A DNA stretch of 48,264 bases. Source: an uncultured Collinsella sp. (lineage in GTDB: Bacteria; Actinomycetota; Coriobacteriia; Coriobacteriales; Coriobacteriaceae). Positions 31,654-39,820 of this stretch are shown here, piece by piece. Position 1 is the first letter of the stretch. Every line of letters starts with the position of its first letter. A model generated the notes under the pieces. The model saw only the letters and a program-made list of their open reading frames with translations. It ran no database searches and was not told where the DNA came from. A program made the position numbers and the translations under genes. The stretch covers positions 1 to 48,264 of the forward strand of contig CABVAY010000013.1 of assembly GCA_902496455.1 (NCBI GenBank). The letters run 5' to 3'.

Positions 31654-31974
31654 TTACAGATGCTTCTCCAGCAGCGCCTGCAGCCTCGCCTTGGGTAGAG
31701 CGCCAACCGAGCGGTCAATCTCCTCGCCGTTCTTAAACACAATCAGCGTGGGGATGCTCATGACGCCATACTTCATGGCCAGGTCCTGGTTGTCGTCGAC
31801 GTTGCATTTGGCAACGGCAAGCTTACCCGCCAGCTCATCGGCAACCTCGTCAACGATGGGCGAGAGGGATCGACAGGGCCCGCACCACGGTGCCCAAAAA
31901 TCGACCAGCACGGGCAGGCTGTCGTTAACGATGGAATCGAAGTTCTCGGGGGTAATCTGATTAATGTCAGCCAT
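31654..31974 (-). CDS. trxA: Thioredoxin
   Basis: A 106-residue thioredoxin, the general protein disulfide reductase. The active site WCGPC lies in LVDFWAPWCGPCRSLSP, and the cis-Pro loop reads YGVMSIPTLIVFKNG. Length is standard. The start at 31974 (MADINQ) is supported by GGAGGT directly ahead; the open frame extends 28 codons further upstream without a signal. No thioredoxin reductase lies next to it. Confidence 0.95.
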   Translation of the reverse strand: MADINQITPENFDSIVNDSLPVLVDFWAPWCGPCRSLSPIVDEVADELAGKLAVAKCNVDDNQDLAMKYGVMSIPTLIVFKNGEEIDRSVGALPKARLQALLEKHL

Positions 31975-32110
31975 GGTGACCTCCATAATGCGACGCGGCT
32001 CGGCCGCGTAAAACTCAGTACGACCGTGCTTATACCCAGCCGCCCGCAAAGCAACCACTCGCGGGCGGCTCTTTTATATAATGGTGGGCACGCAAACGAT
32101 TGGAGAGCGC

Positions 32111-32686
32111 ATGTCCACGTCACAAAGCCAGAAAAAAGAAGCCATCGCCCAGGCGGCCGAGCAGGAGCTCACATCGCTTGCGGTCCGTGGCGTGCGTATC
32201 GCGGGCAACGCGTGCTCGCCGATCGTGCTGGTCAAAGGCGATTTGGACGAGGCCGAGCGTTCGGGTGGCGAGCTTGCCGCCGGCCCGGATGGCGCGGCGT
32301 TGCGCAAGGCGCTTGGGGCCATCGGCTACGCGCCCGAGGATTTTTGCGTGCTGGCAAGCGTCGCCGGCGTGGGTGATGGGACGGTCGCGGTGGGCGAGAC
32401 TCTGCCGTGCGAGCTGTTCCGTGAGGCGCTTGAGGCTTTGGACCCCGAGGCGGTCTTGCTGCTGGATGATCGCGCGGCCGATACCATGCGCGAGACCTAT
32501 GCCGACATGCTTGTGGCAATCGATGACTTCGACACCGCCATGCTCAAGCCCGGCCTGGTCGCCCATGTGCAGGGCCGCCGCGTGCTCGCGCTCGATGGCT
32601 TTGAGGTGGCGCTGACCGACAAAGCGGCCAAGCAGCGCATGTGGGCCTACATCAAGCAGCTGACCCCGGCGGCCGCTCCGCTGTAG
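32111..32686 (+). CDS. Uracil-DNA-glycosylase-like protein, probably inactive
   Basis: A 191-residue protein that follows the layout of the uracil-DNA glycosylase superfamily: SPIVLVKGDLDEAERSGG in place of the usual VGEAPG...GRPF, then GAALRKALGAIGYAPEDFCV (like the family GxLLdrlLaaiGldRedvyi), CELFREALEALDPEAVLLLD, and a C-terminal DGFEVALTDKAAKQRMWAYI where active members have HPsyLL.....K...W. The catalytic motifs are replaced, so it may have lost base excision activity. The start at 32111 follows TTGGAGAG. Single gene. The similarity is by pattern only and could be wrong; hypothetical protein is the safe label. Confidence 0.5.
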   Translation: MSTSQSQKKEAIAQAAEQELTSLAVRGVRIAGNACSPIVLVKGDLDEAERSGGELAAGPDGAALRKALGAIGYAPEDFCVLASVAGVGDGTVAVGETLPCELFREALEALDPEAVLLLDDRAADTMRETYADMLVAIDDFDTAMLKPGLVAHVQGRRVLALDGFEVALTDKAAKQRMWAYIKQLTPAAAPL

Positions 32687-32750
32687 CGGATTGGCGCCGG
32701 TGAGCGATTGCCTGGCGGGCAAGACACGCCGCGAGATCGGCGCCGCACTT

Positions 32751-34028
32751 CTACATCACAGCGCGCAGCTCAAACCGATCGCCGTTAATGCGGAACTGAC
32801 AGTTGCCGTTCATGCGCTCCACGGCAAGTTTGATGCTCTTGGTGCCAAAGCCGTGGCCCGCATGCCGGGTCACGGGCATGCCGTCGACCATGCGCGGCGC
32901 GCGGTCAAACGTGTTGGAAACTAACAGCAGCAGCTGGCCGTCCTCTAATCGCAGGTCAAAGTCGACGAATCGCTTTCCCTGGGGCGCGGCGCTTGCGGCG
33001 GTGATAGCGTTTTCCAAGGCATTTGAGAGCACGCTAAACAGGTCGGCGTCACCTACGTGGACGGTTTCGGGTACGGCGGCGCGCAGGTTGGCGGTAATGC
33101 CGTTTCTATTGATATCCGAGTTAAATGACGAAAGCGCGATGTTTACGGTCTCGTTGGCGCAGAAGCGGCGTACGGCGGTGCGATCGCCGGCTTCGCAGAG
33201 TTCATCGATGCGTTTGAGTGCCTCGTCGGTGTGGCCCTCCTCAATTAAAGCGGCCAGGCCGCGTAGGAAGTGGCGCATATCGTGGCGAAGAATCGACAGC
33301 TCGCGCCCAGATTGACGCCAAGCCTCGAGCTCTTTGATGGCGGCGCTGTCGCGGGTTTCGAGCATCCAGCGCTCTCGCTCGGCGGTTTCCTTTTCTTCGT
33401 ATTCGCGCAGGTAAACGGCAAGAAACATAAGATAGAAGGCACAGAGCGCAAATGCCAAAAACTCAACCGTTACCACCGAGCCCGAGTGGAACAGCGTGGT
33501 GTAGACGTTGGTGGCATAGTCAAAGACGTAATAGACGAGCGGCAGGATTAAAAGGATGCCCAGCTCGGTGGTGCTTTTAATCGCCAAGCGTGGACCGATG
33601 TCGCCGGCCCAATGCAACAGGACGGCAAAGACGGCGAGTGTGGTCGCGATGCGCGCCAGATAGTACGCGATCTGAGAATCGGTTGCGGCAAATGCGGCGA
33701 TGCCCATCCAATTGCTGAACTGGCAGCTCAGATAGGCACTCGTAATGCCGAGCACGGCAAGCAGCGGGCTCAGGCGGTAGCGCGCGCACAAATAGATGAC
33801 GAGCGGCAGATGCACGACGAGTGGATATACCTGGCGGGCGAAAAGCTCGCCGCCGACGGCATTGGCGAGGCCAAATGCGCATCCAGTTACGGCACCGACC
33901 AGCACCAGTTCAAGCGCATGACGCCGGTTGATCTCGATACCGCACAGCGCCGCCGAGGCAAAGACGCCAAAGAGCAGCGTCGTGGCGTGGTGGATTGCCC
34001 AAAGGATCATTTCGACCGAGGAGACCAT
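32751..34028 (-). CDS. Sensor histidine kinase, AgrC/GHKL type
   Basis: A 425-residue membrane kinase. Six or so membrane segments fill residues 5-205 (LLFGVFASAALCGI, LPLVIYLCARYRLSPLLAVLGI and others). The H box is SILRHDMRHFLRGLAALI; the ATPase domain has an N-type box SNALENAITAA and a glycine box in HAGHGFGTKSIKLAVERMNG. This is the layout of AgrC-like kinases that sense peptides, but no agrB or agrD gene is near. The ATG overlaps the stop of the upstream regulator by one base (TGATG), so the pair is coupled. Confidence 0.88.
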   Translation of the reverse strand: MVSSVEMILWAIHHATTLLFGVFASAALCGIEINRRHALELVLVGAVTGCAFGLANAVGGELFARQVYPLVVHLPLVIYLCARYRLSPLLAVLGITSAYLSCQFSNWMGIAAFAATDSQIAYYLARIATTLAVFAVLLHWAGDIGPRLAIKSTTELGILLILPLVYYVFDYATNVYTTLFHSGSVVTVEFLAFALCAFYLMFLAVYLREYEEKETAERERWMLETRDSAAIKELEAWRQSGRELSILRHDMRHFLRGLAALIEEGHTDEALKRIDELCEAGDRTAVRRFCANETVNIALSSFNSDINRNGITANLRAAVPETVHVGDADLFSVLSNALENAITAASAAPQGKRFVDFDLRLEDGQLLLLVSNTFDRAPRMVDGMPVTRHAGHGFGTKSIKLAVERMNGNCQFRINGDRFELRAVM

Positions 34029-34750
34029 CAGTGTCTCCCACCCTCAAAGCGCGCCGCAAAGTAGGCGTCTTGGAATCCCTGCTTGCAGCTGCGCGAAAGC
34101 GGGATGCACGCGCCCGAGCGCATGACGATGTCCGTGCGGTCAAAGTGATCGATATTGCGCAGGTTGACCTGGTAGCTGCGGTGGCATTTAAAGAAGACCG
34201 CGTTTTGCTCCAAGCGGTCCTCGACGCTGCGGAACGACTCGAGTGCCTCGATATCGCGTCCGTCGCGCAGGTGGAAGACCACGTGCTTGTTGCGCGCCTC
34301 GGCATATTCGATGTCGGACAGGCGCAGGGCGTGGTAGCCAAAGGAAGTTTTGATCACGAGCTCGTCGGTTGCCGGCGGGCGCATGCTCGAAAGCTCGTCG
34401 AGTAGCTGTGCCAGGCGTTCGTAAGTCACGGGCTTGAGCAGATAGTCGAAGGCGCGGACCTCGTAGGATTCCAGCGCGAACTCGGGCGACGAGGTGAGGA
34501 ACACCAGGCGCACGGCGGTGTCGGCCTGGCGCAGTTCGCGTGCGGTGTCCATGCCGTTGACGAGCGGCATGATCATGTCGAGCAGAATGATGTCGGCGCG
34601 CGATGCGGCATGGCGGGCCAGCAGGTCCTCGCCGCGCGTGACGAGCGCAACATCGATCGCCGTGCCCGTCTCGGTCGACCAACGGTCGATCATCCGGTGC
34701 AGTCTATCTAGAAAAGCGACATCATCGTCGCAGGCAATAATCTTGAGCAT
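34028..34750 (-). CDS. LytTR response regulator (AgrA/ComE-like)
   Basis: A 240-residue regulator. The receiver shows acidic residues in IACDDD, the phospho-acceptor Asp in IILLDMIMPLVNGMD, and the conserved Lys in FDYLLKPV. The LytTR DNA-binding domain covers about residues 128-230 (IKTSFGYHALRLSDIEYAEA, CHRSYQVNLRNIDHFDRTDI). It is the first gene of the pair, with the kinase following by overlap. Such pairs often control secreted or peptide-signalled functions; the target is unknown here. Confidence 0.9.
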   Translation of the reverse strand: MLKIIACDDDVAFLDRLHRMIDRWSTETGTAIDVALVTRGEDLLARHAASRADIILLDMIMPLVNGMDTARELRQADTAVRLVFLTSSPEFALESYEVRAFDYLLKPVTYERLAQLLDELSSMRPPATDELVIKTSFGYHALRLSDIEYAEARNKHVVFHLRDGRDIEALESFRSVEDRLEQNAVFFKCHRSYQVNLRNIDHFDRTDIVMRSGACIPLSRSCKQGFQDAYFAARFEGGRH

Positions 34751-34957
34751 TCGGCCCCCTTAAGTAGTTCGATTTTGCCACATCGGGTACGCGCCGCTTG
34801 CGGGGGTGCGGACCGTTTGCGCCCCACGGCGTGCAACTCGCGCCAAGCGGTATTGCGGTGGCGAAAGATGCCCCTTGCGCTATCGAAGGCCCGGCTATCC
34901 TCAGCTTGCCAGTTCGAAAATGGACCTGCCACATGATTGAATCTTTATTTCAACTTT

Positions 34958-35001
34958 ACACCTAGGTTTACAGCTGTCTTGTCAGCTGTAAACCTAGGTG
35001 T
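34958..35001. promoter_or_regulatory. Palindromic operator of the nad operon (candidate NiaR site)
   Basis: Perfect 19-bp arms ACACCTAGGTTTACAGCTG (34958-34976) and 34983-35001 around TCTTGT. The right arm fills the space between -35 and -10 of the nadA promoter, so a bound protein would block transcription. The operon ends with niaR, whose product represses NAD synthesis genes in other Gram-positive bacteria. Confidence 0.8.
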
Positions 35002-35007
35002 CATACT
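34979..35007 (+). promoter_or_regulatory. nadA promoter
   Basis: TTGTCA (34979-34984), 17 nt, CATACT (35002-35007), 35 nt before the nadA ATG and overlapping the palindrome. Confidence 0.7.
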
Positions 35008-35042
35008 AAAGCCCCAAGATTCGCCAAAAGAGAGGGGCCTTG

Positions 35043-36068
35043 ATGGCACAGAGCGCGAACATGGATGCGTCGGAGCTTGCACGCGATATCGCGGCCGGCC
35101 TAGCATCGGCAACGACGGCAACGGAGCGCGCGGCACTGGTGCCCGCAGAGCTCGTCGAGGCCATTCAGCAACTAAAAACCCAACGTGACGCGGTAATCCT
35201 GGCGCACTATTACGTGGCGCCCGAGGTGCAGGCCGTGGCTGATTACGTCGGCGACAGCTTCTACCTGGCCAAGCTCGCCAAGAGTCTGCCGCAGCAGACC
35301 ATCGTGCTGTGCGGCGTGGAGTTTATGGGCGAGAGCGCCAAGCTGCTCAATCCCACTAAGACCGTGCTGCTGCCCGAGCCGGGCGCGGACTGTCCCATGG
35401 CGCACATGGTCAAGCGCGAGACGGTCGACGCGGCGCGCGCCGAGTACGGCGACGACCTGGCTGTCGTCTGCTACGTCAACTCCACGGTCGAGATCAAGAG
35501 CTGGAGCGACGTGTGCGTCACCAGCTCCAACGCCGTTAAGATCGTGTCCGAGCTGCCGCAGCAGCATGTCCTGTTCATTCCCGATCAAAACCTGGGACGC
35601 TTCGTAGCCGAGCAGGTGCCGCAAAAGCACGTCATTCTCAACAACGGCTACTGCCCGCGCCATCACATCATCACCGTCGAGCAGATCGTCGACGCGACGG
35701 AGGCCCACCCCGACGCGCTCGTGCTGGCGCATCCTGAGTGCAAGGCCGACGTCCTGGCCGAGGCCGACTACATCGGCTCCACCGCCGGCATTATCAAGTA
35801 CGCCGAGGAGTCCGACGCGAGCGAGTTCATTATCGTGACGGTCCGCGGCATGCTCTACGAGCTCGAGCGCCGCTGCCAGGGCACCGGCAAGAAGTTCTAC
35901 TTCCCCGCGGTGCAGCCCACCTGCGTCAACATGGATCTTATCACGCTCGAAAAGCTCGTGCGCTGCCTGGAGACGGGCGAGGGCGAGGTGCAGATCGGCG
36001 TCTCGGACGAGGCAGCAGACCAGGCCAAGCTCACGCTCGACCGTATGCTCGAGTGCGCAGCACGCTAG
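35043..36068 (+). CDS. nadA: Quinolinate synthase A
   Basis: A 341-residue [4Fe-4S] enzyme that condenses iminoaspartate with dihydroxyacetone phosphate to quinolinate. Family motifs: VILAHYYVAPEVQAVADYVG, LCGVEFMGESAKLL with a cluster Cys, LFIPDQNLGR, NGYCPRHH, AHPECKADVLAEADYIGSTA with a second Cys, and PAVQPTCVNMDLITLEKL with the third. ATG at 35043 was chosen over the TTG at 35040 because GAGGGG lies 5 nt before it. First gene of nadA-nadB-nadC-niaR; works with NadB, which supplies iminoaspartate. Confidence 0.96.
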   Translation: MAQSANMDASELARDIAAGLASATTATERAALVPAELVEAIQQLKTQRDAVILAHYYVAPEVQAVADYVGDSFYLAKLAKSLPQQTIVLCGVEFMGESAKLLNPTKTVLLPEPGADCPMAHMVKRETVDAARAEYGDDLAVVCYVNSTVEIKSWSDVCVTSSNAVKIVSELPQQHVLFIPDQNLGRFVAEQVPQKHVILNNGYCPRHHIITVEQIVDATEAHPDALVLAHPECKADVLAEADYIGSTAGIIKYAEESDASEFIIVTVRGMLYELERRCQGTGKKFYFPAVQPTCVNMDLITLEKLVRCLETGEGEVQIGVSDEAADQAKLTLDRMLECAAR

Positions 36069-36071
36069 AAC

Positions 36072-36106
36072 AATGTTGCATGAGGGACGGTCCCTTATGC
36101 CACATT
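36072..36106. repeat. GAGGGACGGTCCCT palindrome between nadA and nadB
   Basis: Arms 36072-36087 (AATGTTGCATGAGGGA) and 36091-36106 pair at 14 of 16 positions, centre CGG. It sits inside the operon and would fold in the messenger. It carries the GGGAC core seen in other palindromes here. Confidence 0.75.
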
Positions 36107-36124
36107 ACAAGGGAGAGGATTCCT

Positions 36125-37501
36125 GTGGAAACCAAGCAATACCCCGATATGGAGTGCGACGTCGTCATTGCCGGCTGCGGCGTGGCGGGTCTGTACGCGG
36201 CCCTCAATCTGCCGACGAGCACGCGCGTGATCATGCTCTCCAAGGGCGCGGTCGATGAGTGCGATTCGATGCTCGCGCAGGGCGGCATCTGCGTGCTGCC
36301 CGAGGGCTCGGACTATGATGCCTTCTTTGAGGACACCATGCACGCCGGTCACTACGAGAACCGCCGCGAGAGCGTCGACATCATGATCCGCTCGAGCCGT
36401 TCGGTCATCAACGACCTGCTAGCGATGGGCGTGGATTTTGAGCGCAAGGCCGACGGCAGCCTCGACTTTACCCGCGAGGGCGCGCACAGCCGTCCGCGCA
36501 TTGCCTTCCATGCCGACATTACGGGCAAGGAGATCACGACCAAACTGCTCCAGGCCGTTCGCAAGCTGGACAACGTGCAGATTTTGGAGCACGTGGCCAT
36601 GACCGACATCTTGACGGGCGAGCGTGACGGCGCCACGGTGTGCACCGGTATCGTCGCCGTTCCCGTGGACGAGAACAACTCGGTTCGTCCCGCCGACGAG
36701 CTGGTAAATGCCGCCGAGGGCGCGCATGCCGGCGAGCCGTTTAAGATCCATGCCCGCCACACGCTGTGGGCAACGGGCGGCATCGGCGGCGTATACGACC
36801 ATTCGACCAACTACCCGCAGCTCACGGGCGATGCCTGCTACATTGCTCAGGAGCATGGCATTAAGATGGAGCACCTGGACTACGTGCAGATTCACCCCAC
36901 GGGGCTGTTCTCGCCGCAGCCGGGCCGCACCTTCCTGATCAGCGAGAGCTGCCGCGGCGAGGGCGCGATTTTGCTTAACGCCGCCGGCGAGCGCTTTACC
37001 GATGAGCTCCAGCCGCGCGATGTGGTCGCCGCCGCTATTCGCGAGCAGATGAAGCAGGACGGCACCGAGCACGAGTGGCTGAGCTTTGCCCCCGTCGAGC
37101 GCGACGTGGTGACCGGGCACTTTGCCAACATTCGCGCGCGCTGCCTGGAGGACGGCCGCGACATCTTGGACGAGCCCATTCCCGTTACGCCGACGCAGCA
37201 CTACTTTATGGGCGGCGTGTGGGTCGACAAGGACGGCCGCACCTCGATGCCCGAGCTCTACGCCGCGGGCGAGACGGCCTGCAACGGCGTTCACGGCAAG
37301 AATCGCCTGGCTTCCAACAGCCTGCTCGAGGCGCTGGTCTGGGGTCGTCGCGCCGCGTGGTACATGCGCACCGGCGAGTCGCTCGCAGTGGAGCAGGCGG
37401 GCGATCCCGCGCTCGATGGCCGTCATCGCGCCCTGGGCGCCGACCCTCTGGCAATCGATGATTTGGCCCGTGCCGCCGGCACGCAGGCCGTGGAGGAGTA
37501 G
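36125..37501 (+). CDS. nadB: L-aspartate oxidase
   Basis: A 458-residue FAD enzyme that oxidises L-aspartate to iminoaspartate, the substrate of NadA. The FAD-binding fold is at the start (CDVVIAGCGVAGLYAALN); family motifs follow: SMLAQGGICV, FHADITGKEI, LWATGGIGGVYDHSTN, DYVQIHPTG, SESCRGEGAIL, and near the end GETACNGVHGKNRLASNSLL. The protein ends soon after, so it lacks most of the helical C-terminal domain of the 530-residue enzymes. The GTG at 36125 follows GGGAGAGG; an ATG eight codons later is the alternative. Confidence 0.93.
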   Translation: METKQYPDMECDVVIAGCGVAGLYAALNLPTSTRVIMLSKGAVDECDSMLAQGGICVLPEGSDYDAFFEDTMHAGHYENRRESVDIMIRSSRSVINDLLAMGVDFERKADGSLDFTREGAHSRPRIAFHADITGKEITTKLLQAVRKLDNVQILEHVAMTDILTGERDGATVCTGIVAVPVDENNSVRPADELVNAAEGAHAGEPFKIHARHTLWATGGIGGVYDHSTNYPQLTGDACYIAQEHGIKMEHLDYVQIHPTGLFSPQPGRTFLISESCRGEGAILLNAAGERFTDELQPRDVVAAAIREQMKQDGTEHEWLSFAPVERDVVTGHFANIRARCLEDGRDILDEPIPVTPTQHYFMGGVWVDKDGRTSMPELYAAGETACNGVHGKNRLASNSLLEALVWGRRAAWYMRTGESLAVEQAGDPALDGRHRALGADPLAIDDLARAAGTQAVEE

Positions 37502-37504
37502 ACC

Positions 37505-38365
37505 ATGAATCCCATTACCATGAAGCTCGTCGTCGATGATCTGATTCTGCAGGCCCTGCGCGAGGACATCACGTTTGAGGACGTGAGCACGGCGAGCGTG
37601 TGCCCCACGGCGCGTCCCGCCACGGTGGAGCTTATCGCCAAGGCCGACGGCATCATCGCCGGCTTGGATGTGTTTGCCCGCACCTTTGAGCTGCTGGATT
37701 CGCAGAGCTCGGTGCTGTTTGATGTATCGGATGGCGACGAGGTGCATGCCGGCGATCACGTGGGCCAGGTGCGCGGCGACGCGCGCGTGTTGCTTTCGGG
37801 CGAGCGCGTGGCGCTCAACTACCTGCAGCGCATGAGCGGCATCGCTACCTATACACACAGCATGGCCGCGGCGCTCGAGGGAACCAAGACCGTGCTCGTC
37901 GACACGCGCAAGACCACGCCGGGCATGCGCGTGTTTGAGAAGGCGGCGGTTGAGATTGGCGGCGGCAGCAACCACCGCTACAACCTGTCGACGGCCGTCA
38001 TGCTCAAGGACAACCACATCGATGCCGCCGGTGGCGTGACGCGTGCGATTGAGATGGCGCGCGCCCATGCATCGTTTACCACGACGGTCGAGATCGAGTG
38101 CGAGAACCTGGACATGGTGCGCGAGGCCATGGAGGCCGGCGCCGACATCATCATGTTCGACAACATGACCCACGACGATATGGCTGCCGCGATTGAACTT
38201 ATCGCCGGCCGTGCCAAGACCGAGTGTTCGGGCAACGTGGATGCCAGCAATATCCGCGCGCTTGCCGACCTGGGCGTTGACTTTATTAGCTCGGGCGCCC
38301 TGACGCACTCCGCGCCGATCCTCGACCTCTCGCTTAAGCACCTGCGTCTGCTGGACGGTAAATAA
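37505..38365 (+). CDS. nadC: Nicotinate-nucleotide pyrophosphorylase (carboxylating)
   Basis: A 286-residue quinolinate phosphoribosyltransferase that makes nicotinate mononucleotide from quinolinate and PRPP. Motifs: ALREDITFEDVSTAS at the N-terminus, ERVALNYLQRMSGIAT, DTRKTTPGMRVFEK, GGGSNHRYNL, and AVMLKDNHID; the late SGNVDASNIRALADLGVDFI binds phosphate. It begins 3 nt after nadB and ends by sharing one base with niaR (TAATG), so the operon is tightly coupled. Confidence 0.95.
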   Translation: MNPITMKLVVDDLILQALREDITFEDVSTASVCPTARPATVELIAKADGIIAGLDVFARTFELLDSQSSVLFDVSDGDEVHAGDHVGQVRGDARVLLSGERVALNYLQRMSGIATYTHSMAAALEGTKTVLVDTRKTTPGMRVFEKAAVEIGGGSNHRYNLSTAVMLKDNHIDAAGGVTRAIEMARAHASFTTTVEIECENLDMVREAMEAGADIIMFDNMTHDDMAAAIELIAGRAKTECSGNVDASNIRALADLGVDFISSGALTHSAPILDLSLKHLRLLDGK

Positions 38366-38910
38366 TGAACGCCCGCGAGCGTCGCCGTGCCATCATGGCC
38401 GTGCTCGAGGGGGCCAAGGGGCCCGTATCGGGCAGCGCGCTTGCCCGCGAGGTGGGTGTGAGCCGCCAGATCGTGGTGCAGGACATCGCCCTGCTGCGCG
38501 CCGATGGGCACGATATCGTGGCGACCAACCGCGGCTACGTGCTGCAGGAGGCCCCCAGCAGCCCCGCCGTGCCTACGCGCTTGGTCAAGGTTCGCCACAG
38601 CGTGGAGCAGGCGGGCGACGAGCTTACGAGTATCGTCGATGCGGGTGGCGCCGTGCTCAACGTGATCGTCAACCATCGTGTGTACGGCAAGATCACGGCC
38701 GACCTGGACATCCGCAACCGCCGCGATGTCGAGCGCTATCTGCGCGATATCGAGAGCGGCAAGAGCTTTCCGCTGCTTACGGTGACGAGTGGCTATCACT
38801 TCCATCGCATTGCGGCGGAGGACGAACAGACCCTCGACGAGATCGAGGCCATGCTCAAGGAGAAGGGCTACCTTGCCGATTTAATGCCCTACGAGGATGA
38901 TCTCTCGTAG
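38365..38910 (+). CDS. niaR: NiaR-type NAD biosynthesis repressor (HTH_11 + 3H domain)
   Basis: A 181-residue regulator. Residues about 5-60 form a winged helix (RRAIMAVLEGAKGPVSGSAL, VGVSRQIVVQDIALLRADGH). The C-terminal 3H domain has the three conserved His regions: LVKVRHSVEQ, IVNHRVYGKI and GYHFHRIAAE. NiaR (YrxA/NadR of Bacillus) binds nicotinate and represses nadBAC and niacin transport genes. Being last gene of nadABC and with the operator at the front of the operon, it most likely represses its own transcript. Confidence 0.92.
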   Translation: MNARERRRAIMAVLEGAKGPVSGSALAREVGVSRQIVVQDIALLRADGHDIVATNRGYVLQEAPSSPAVPTRLVKVRHSVEQAGDELTSIVDAGGAVLNVIVNHRVYGKITADLDIRNRRDVERYLRDIESGKSFPLLTVTSGYHFHRIAAEDEQTLDEIEAMLKEKGYLADLMPYEDDLS

Positions 38911-38927
38911 CCGACGCTGCATCTATA

Positions 38928-38994
38928 AGTTGCGGTGAAATAGTTCCTAAAATCGGCATCCAAGACATAAAACAGGAACTATTCCACCGCAACT
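38928..38994. repeat. 21-bp-arm palindrome after niaR
   Basis: Arms 38928-38948 (starts AGTTGCGGTGAAATAGTTCC) and 38974-38994 pair with one mismatch around exactly 25 nt. No other copy in the window. Confidence 0.85.
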
Positions 38995-39033
38995 GCCAAG
39001 GGTCCCGCTCCAAGATTAGCTGCCCACATATGC

Positions 39034-39073
39034 AAAAGGAGGCCTCCGCGGCGATGCGGAAGCCTCCTTTTTT
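39034..39073. terminator. Bidirectional terminator between niaR and ferredoxin
   Basis: AAAAGGAGGCCTCCGC pairs with GCGGAAGCCTCCTTTT (one bulge), followed by T on the plus strand and preceded by A, so it works for the nad operon and for the convergent ferredoxin gene. Confidence 0.85.
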
Positions 39074-39112
39074 GTGCACGGTGTACTTTTGAGTGTGCAA
39101 GTGGGGGAGTTG

Positions 39113-39298
39113 TTACTCCTCGACGATCTCGGTGATCGCGCCAGCGGGGCAAGCGTCCTGGCAAGCGCCACAGGCGACGCAGGAGTCCTCGTCAGCGACG
39201 GTAGCGACGTCCTGGAGCTCCAGAACGCCAGCGGGGCAGGAGTCGACGCAAACGCCACAAGCGATGCACTCGTCGGCATCAATTACGGGATGAGCCAT
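39113..39298 (-). CDS. 2[4Fe-4S] ferredoxin
   Basis: A 61-residue electron carrier. Both cluster motifs are complete: CIACGVCVDSCPAG (residues 11-24) and CVACGACQDACPAG (about 40-53). Highly acidic otherwise. The start MAHPVIDADE at 39298 has GAGAGGAAACT ahead. Single gene. Clostridial-type ferredoxins like this serve pyruvate:ferredoxin oxidoreductase or hydrogenase; the partner is not in the window, though hyp genes suggest hydrogenase elsewhere. Confidence 0.93.
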   Translation of the reverse strand: MAHPVIDADECIACGVCVDSCPAGVLELQDVATVADEDSCVACGACQDACPAGAITEIVEE

Positions 39299-39364
39299 GG
39301 TAGTTTCCTCTCTGTTGACCGACGCTACAGGCGATGCGCGCCGGTTTGATTCGGGCAAAAACAT

Positions 39365-39520
39365 ACCACGGGAGCGACCGTTTGCAATACCCTCTGGCCG
39401 GCATCTTCATACCGTTCGCCGAGTATGCCACGGCTTACTAAAAAACATGCAGGTGAGGCCGATGAGCTGCGCAAATGTTAGCTAAAGGTGACTTGAAATA
39501 TTGGGCGATTGAGCGTGCTT
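39365..39520. other. Upstream region of ferredoxin, no gene
   Basis: Nothing recognisable except the likely ferredoxin promoter region on the minus strand. No open frame with a start signal. Confidence 0.4.
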
Positions 39521-39694
39521 GCGGAAACCGCATCCCATTATTTTGTCGAAAAACGGGTTGCAGTTTCCGGTTAGGCCCGCTAGCGGAAAATGCGAGCCGG
39601 TATCAGCTCTCAAAACGGGATACGGTTTCCGGTTGAGCCTTCAGACGGAAACTGCGACCCGGAATCCACGCTCAAACCGGGATGAGCTTTCCGC
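39521..39694. repeat. Three tandem degenerate palindromes, period about 62 nt
   Basis: Units at 39521-39570, 39583-39631 and 39645-39694. Each reads CGGAAA-N2-GC-N1-NCCC(GG) ... CTCAAAACGGG-N-T-N4-TTTCCG and folds on itself; the outer CGGAAA/TTTCCG and inner CCGG/CCGG-like pairs are kept while loops vary. Confidence 0.8.
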
Positions 39695-39820
39695 AAGACG
39701 GCCCCCAGGCACCCCCGGACGCAAACCTCAGCCATCTCTACATAGATCTCGATAGATTTGCCGAGAACTCAAACAGGGCGTCTACCTGCGTATTTGCGAA
39801 CCTAAACTCTCAGCAATAAG

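Noticed and set aside
32751..34750. Complete agr-type peptide signalling locus
   Set aside because: The kinase and LytTR regulator are AgrC/AgrA-like, but no agrB or agrD-like small ORF lies beside them.
36419..38341. 640-residue minus-strand ORF opposite nadB and nadC
   Set aside because: Antisense shadow of two well-defined enzymes; composition is typical of reverse-frame translation.
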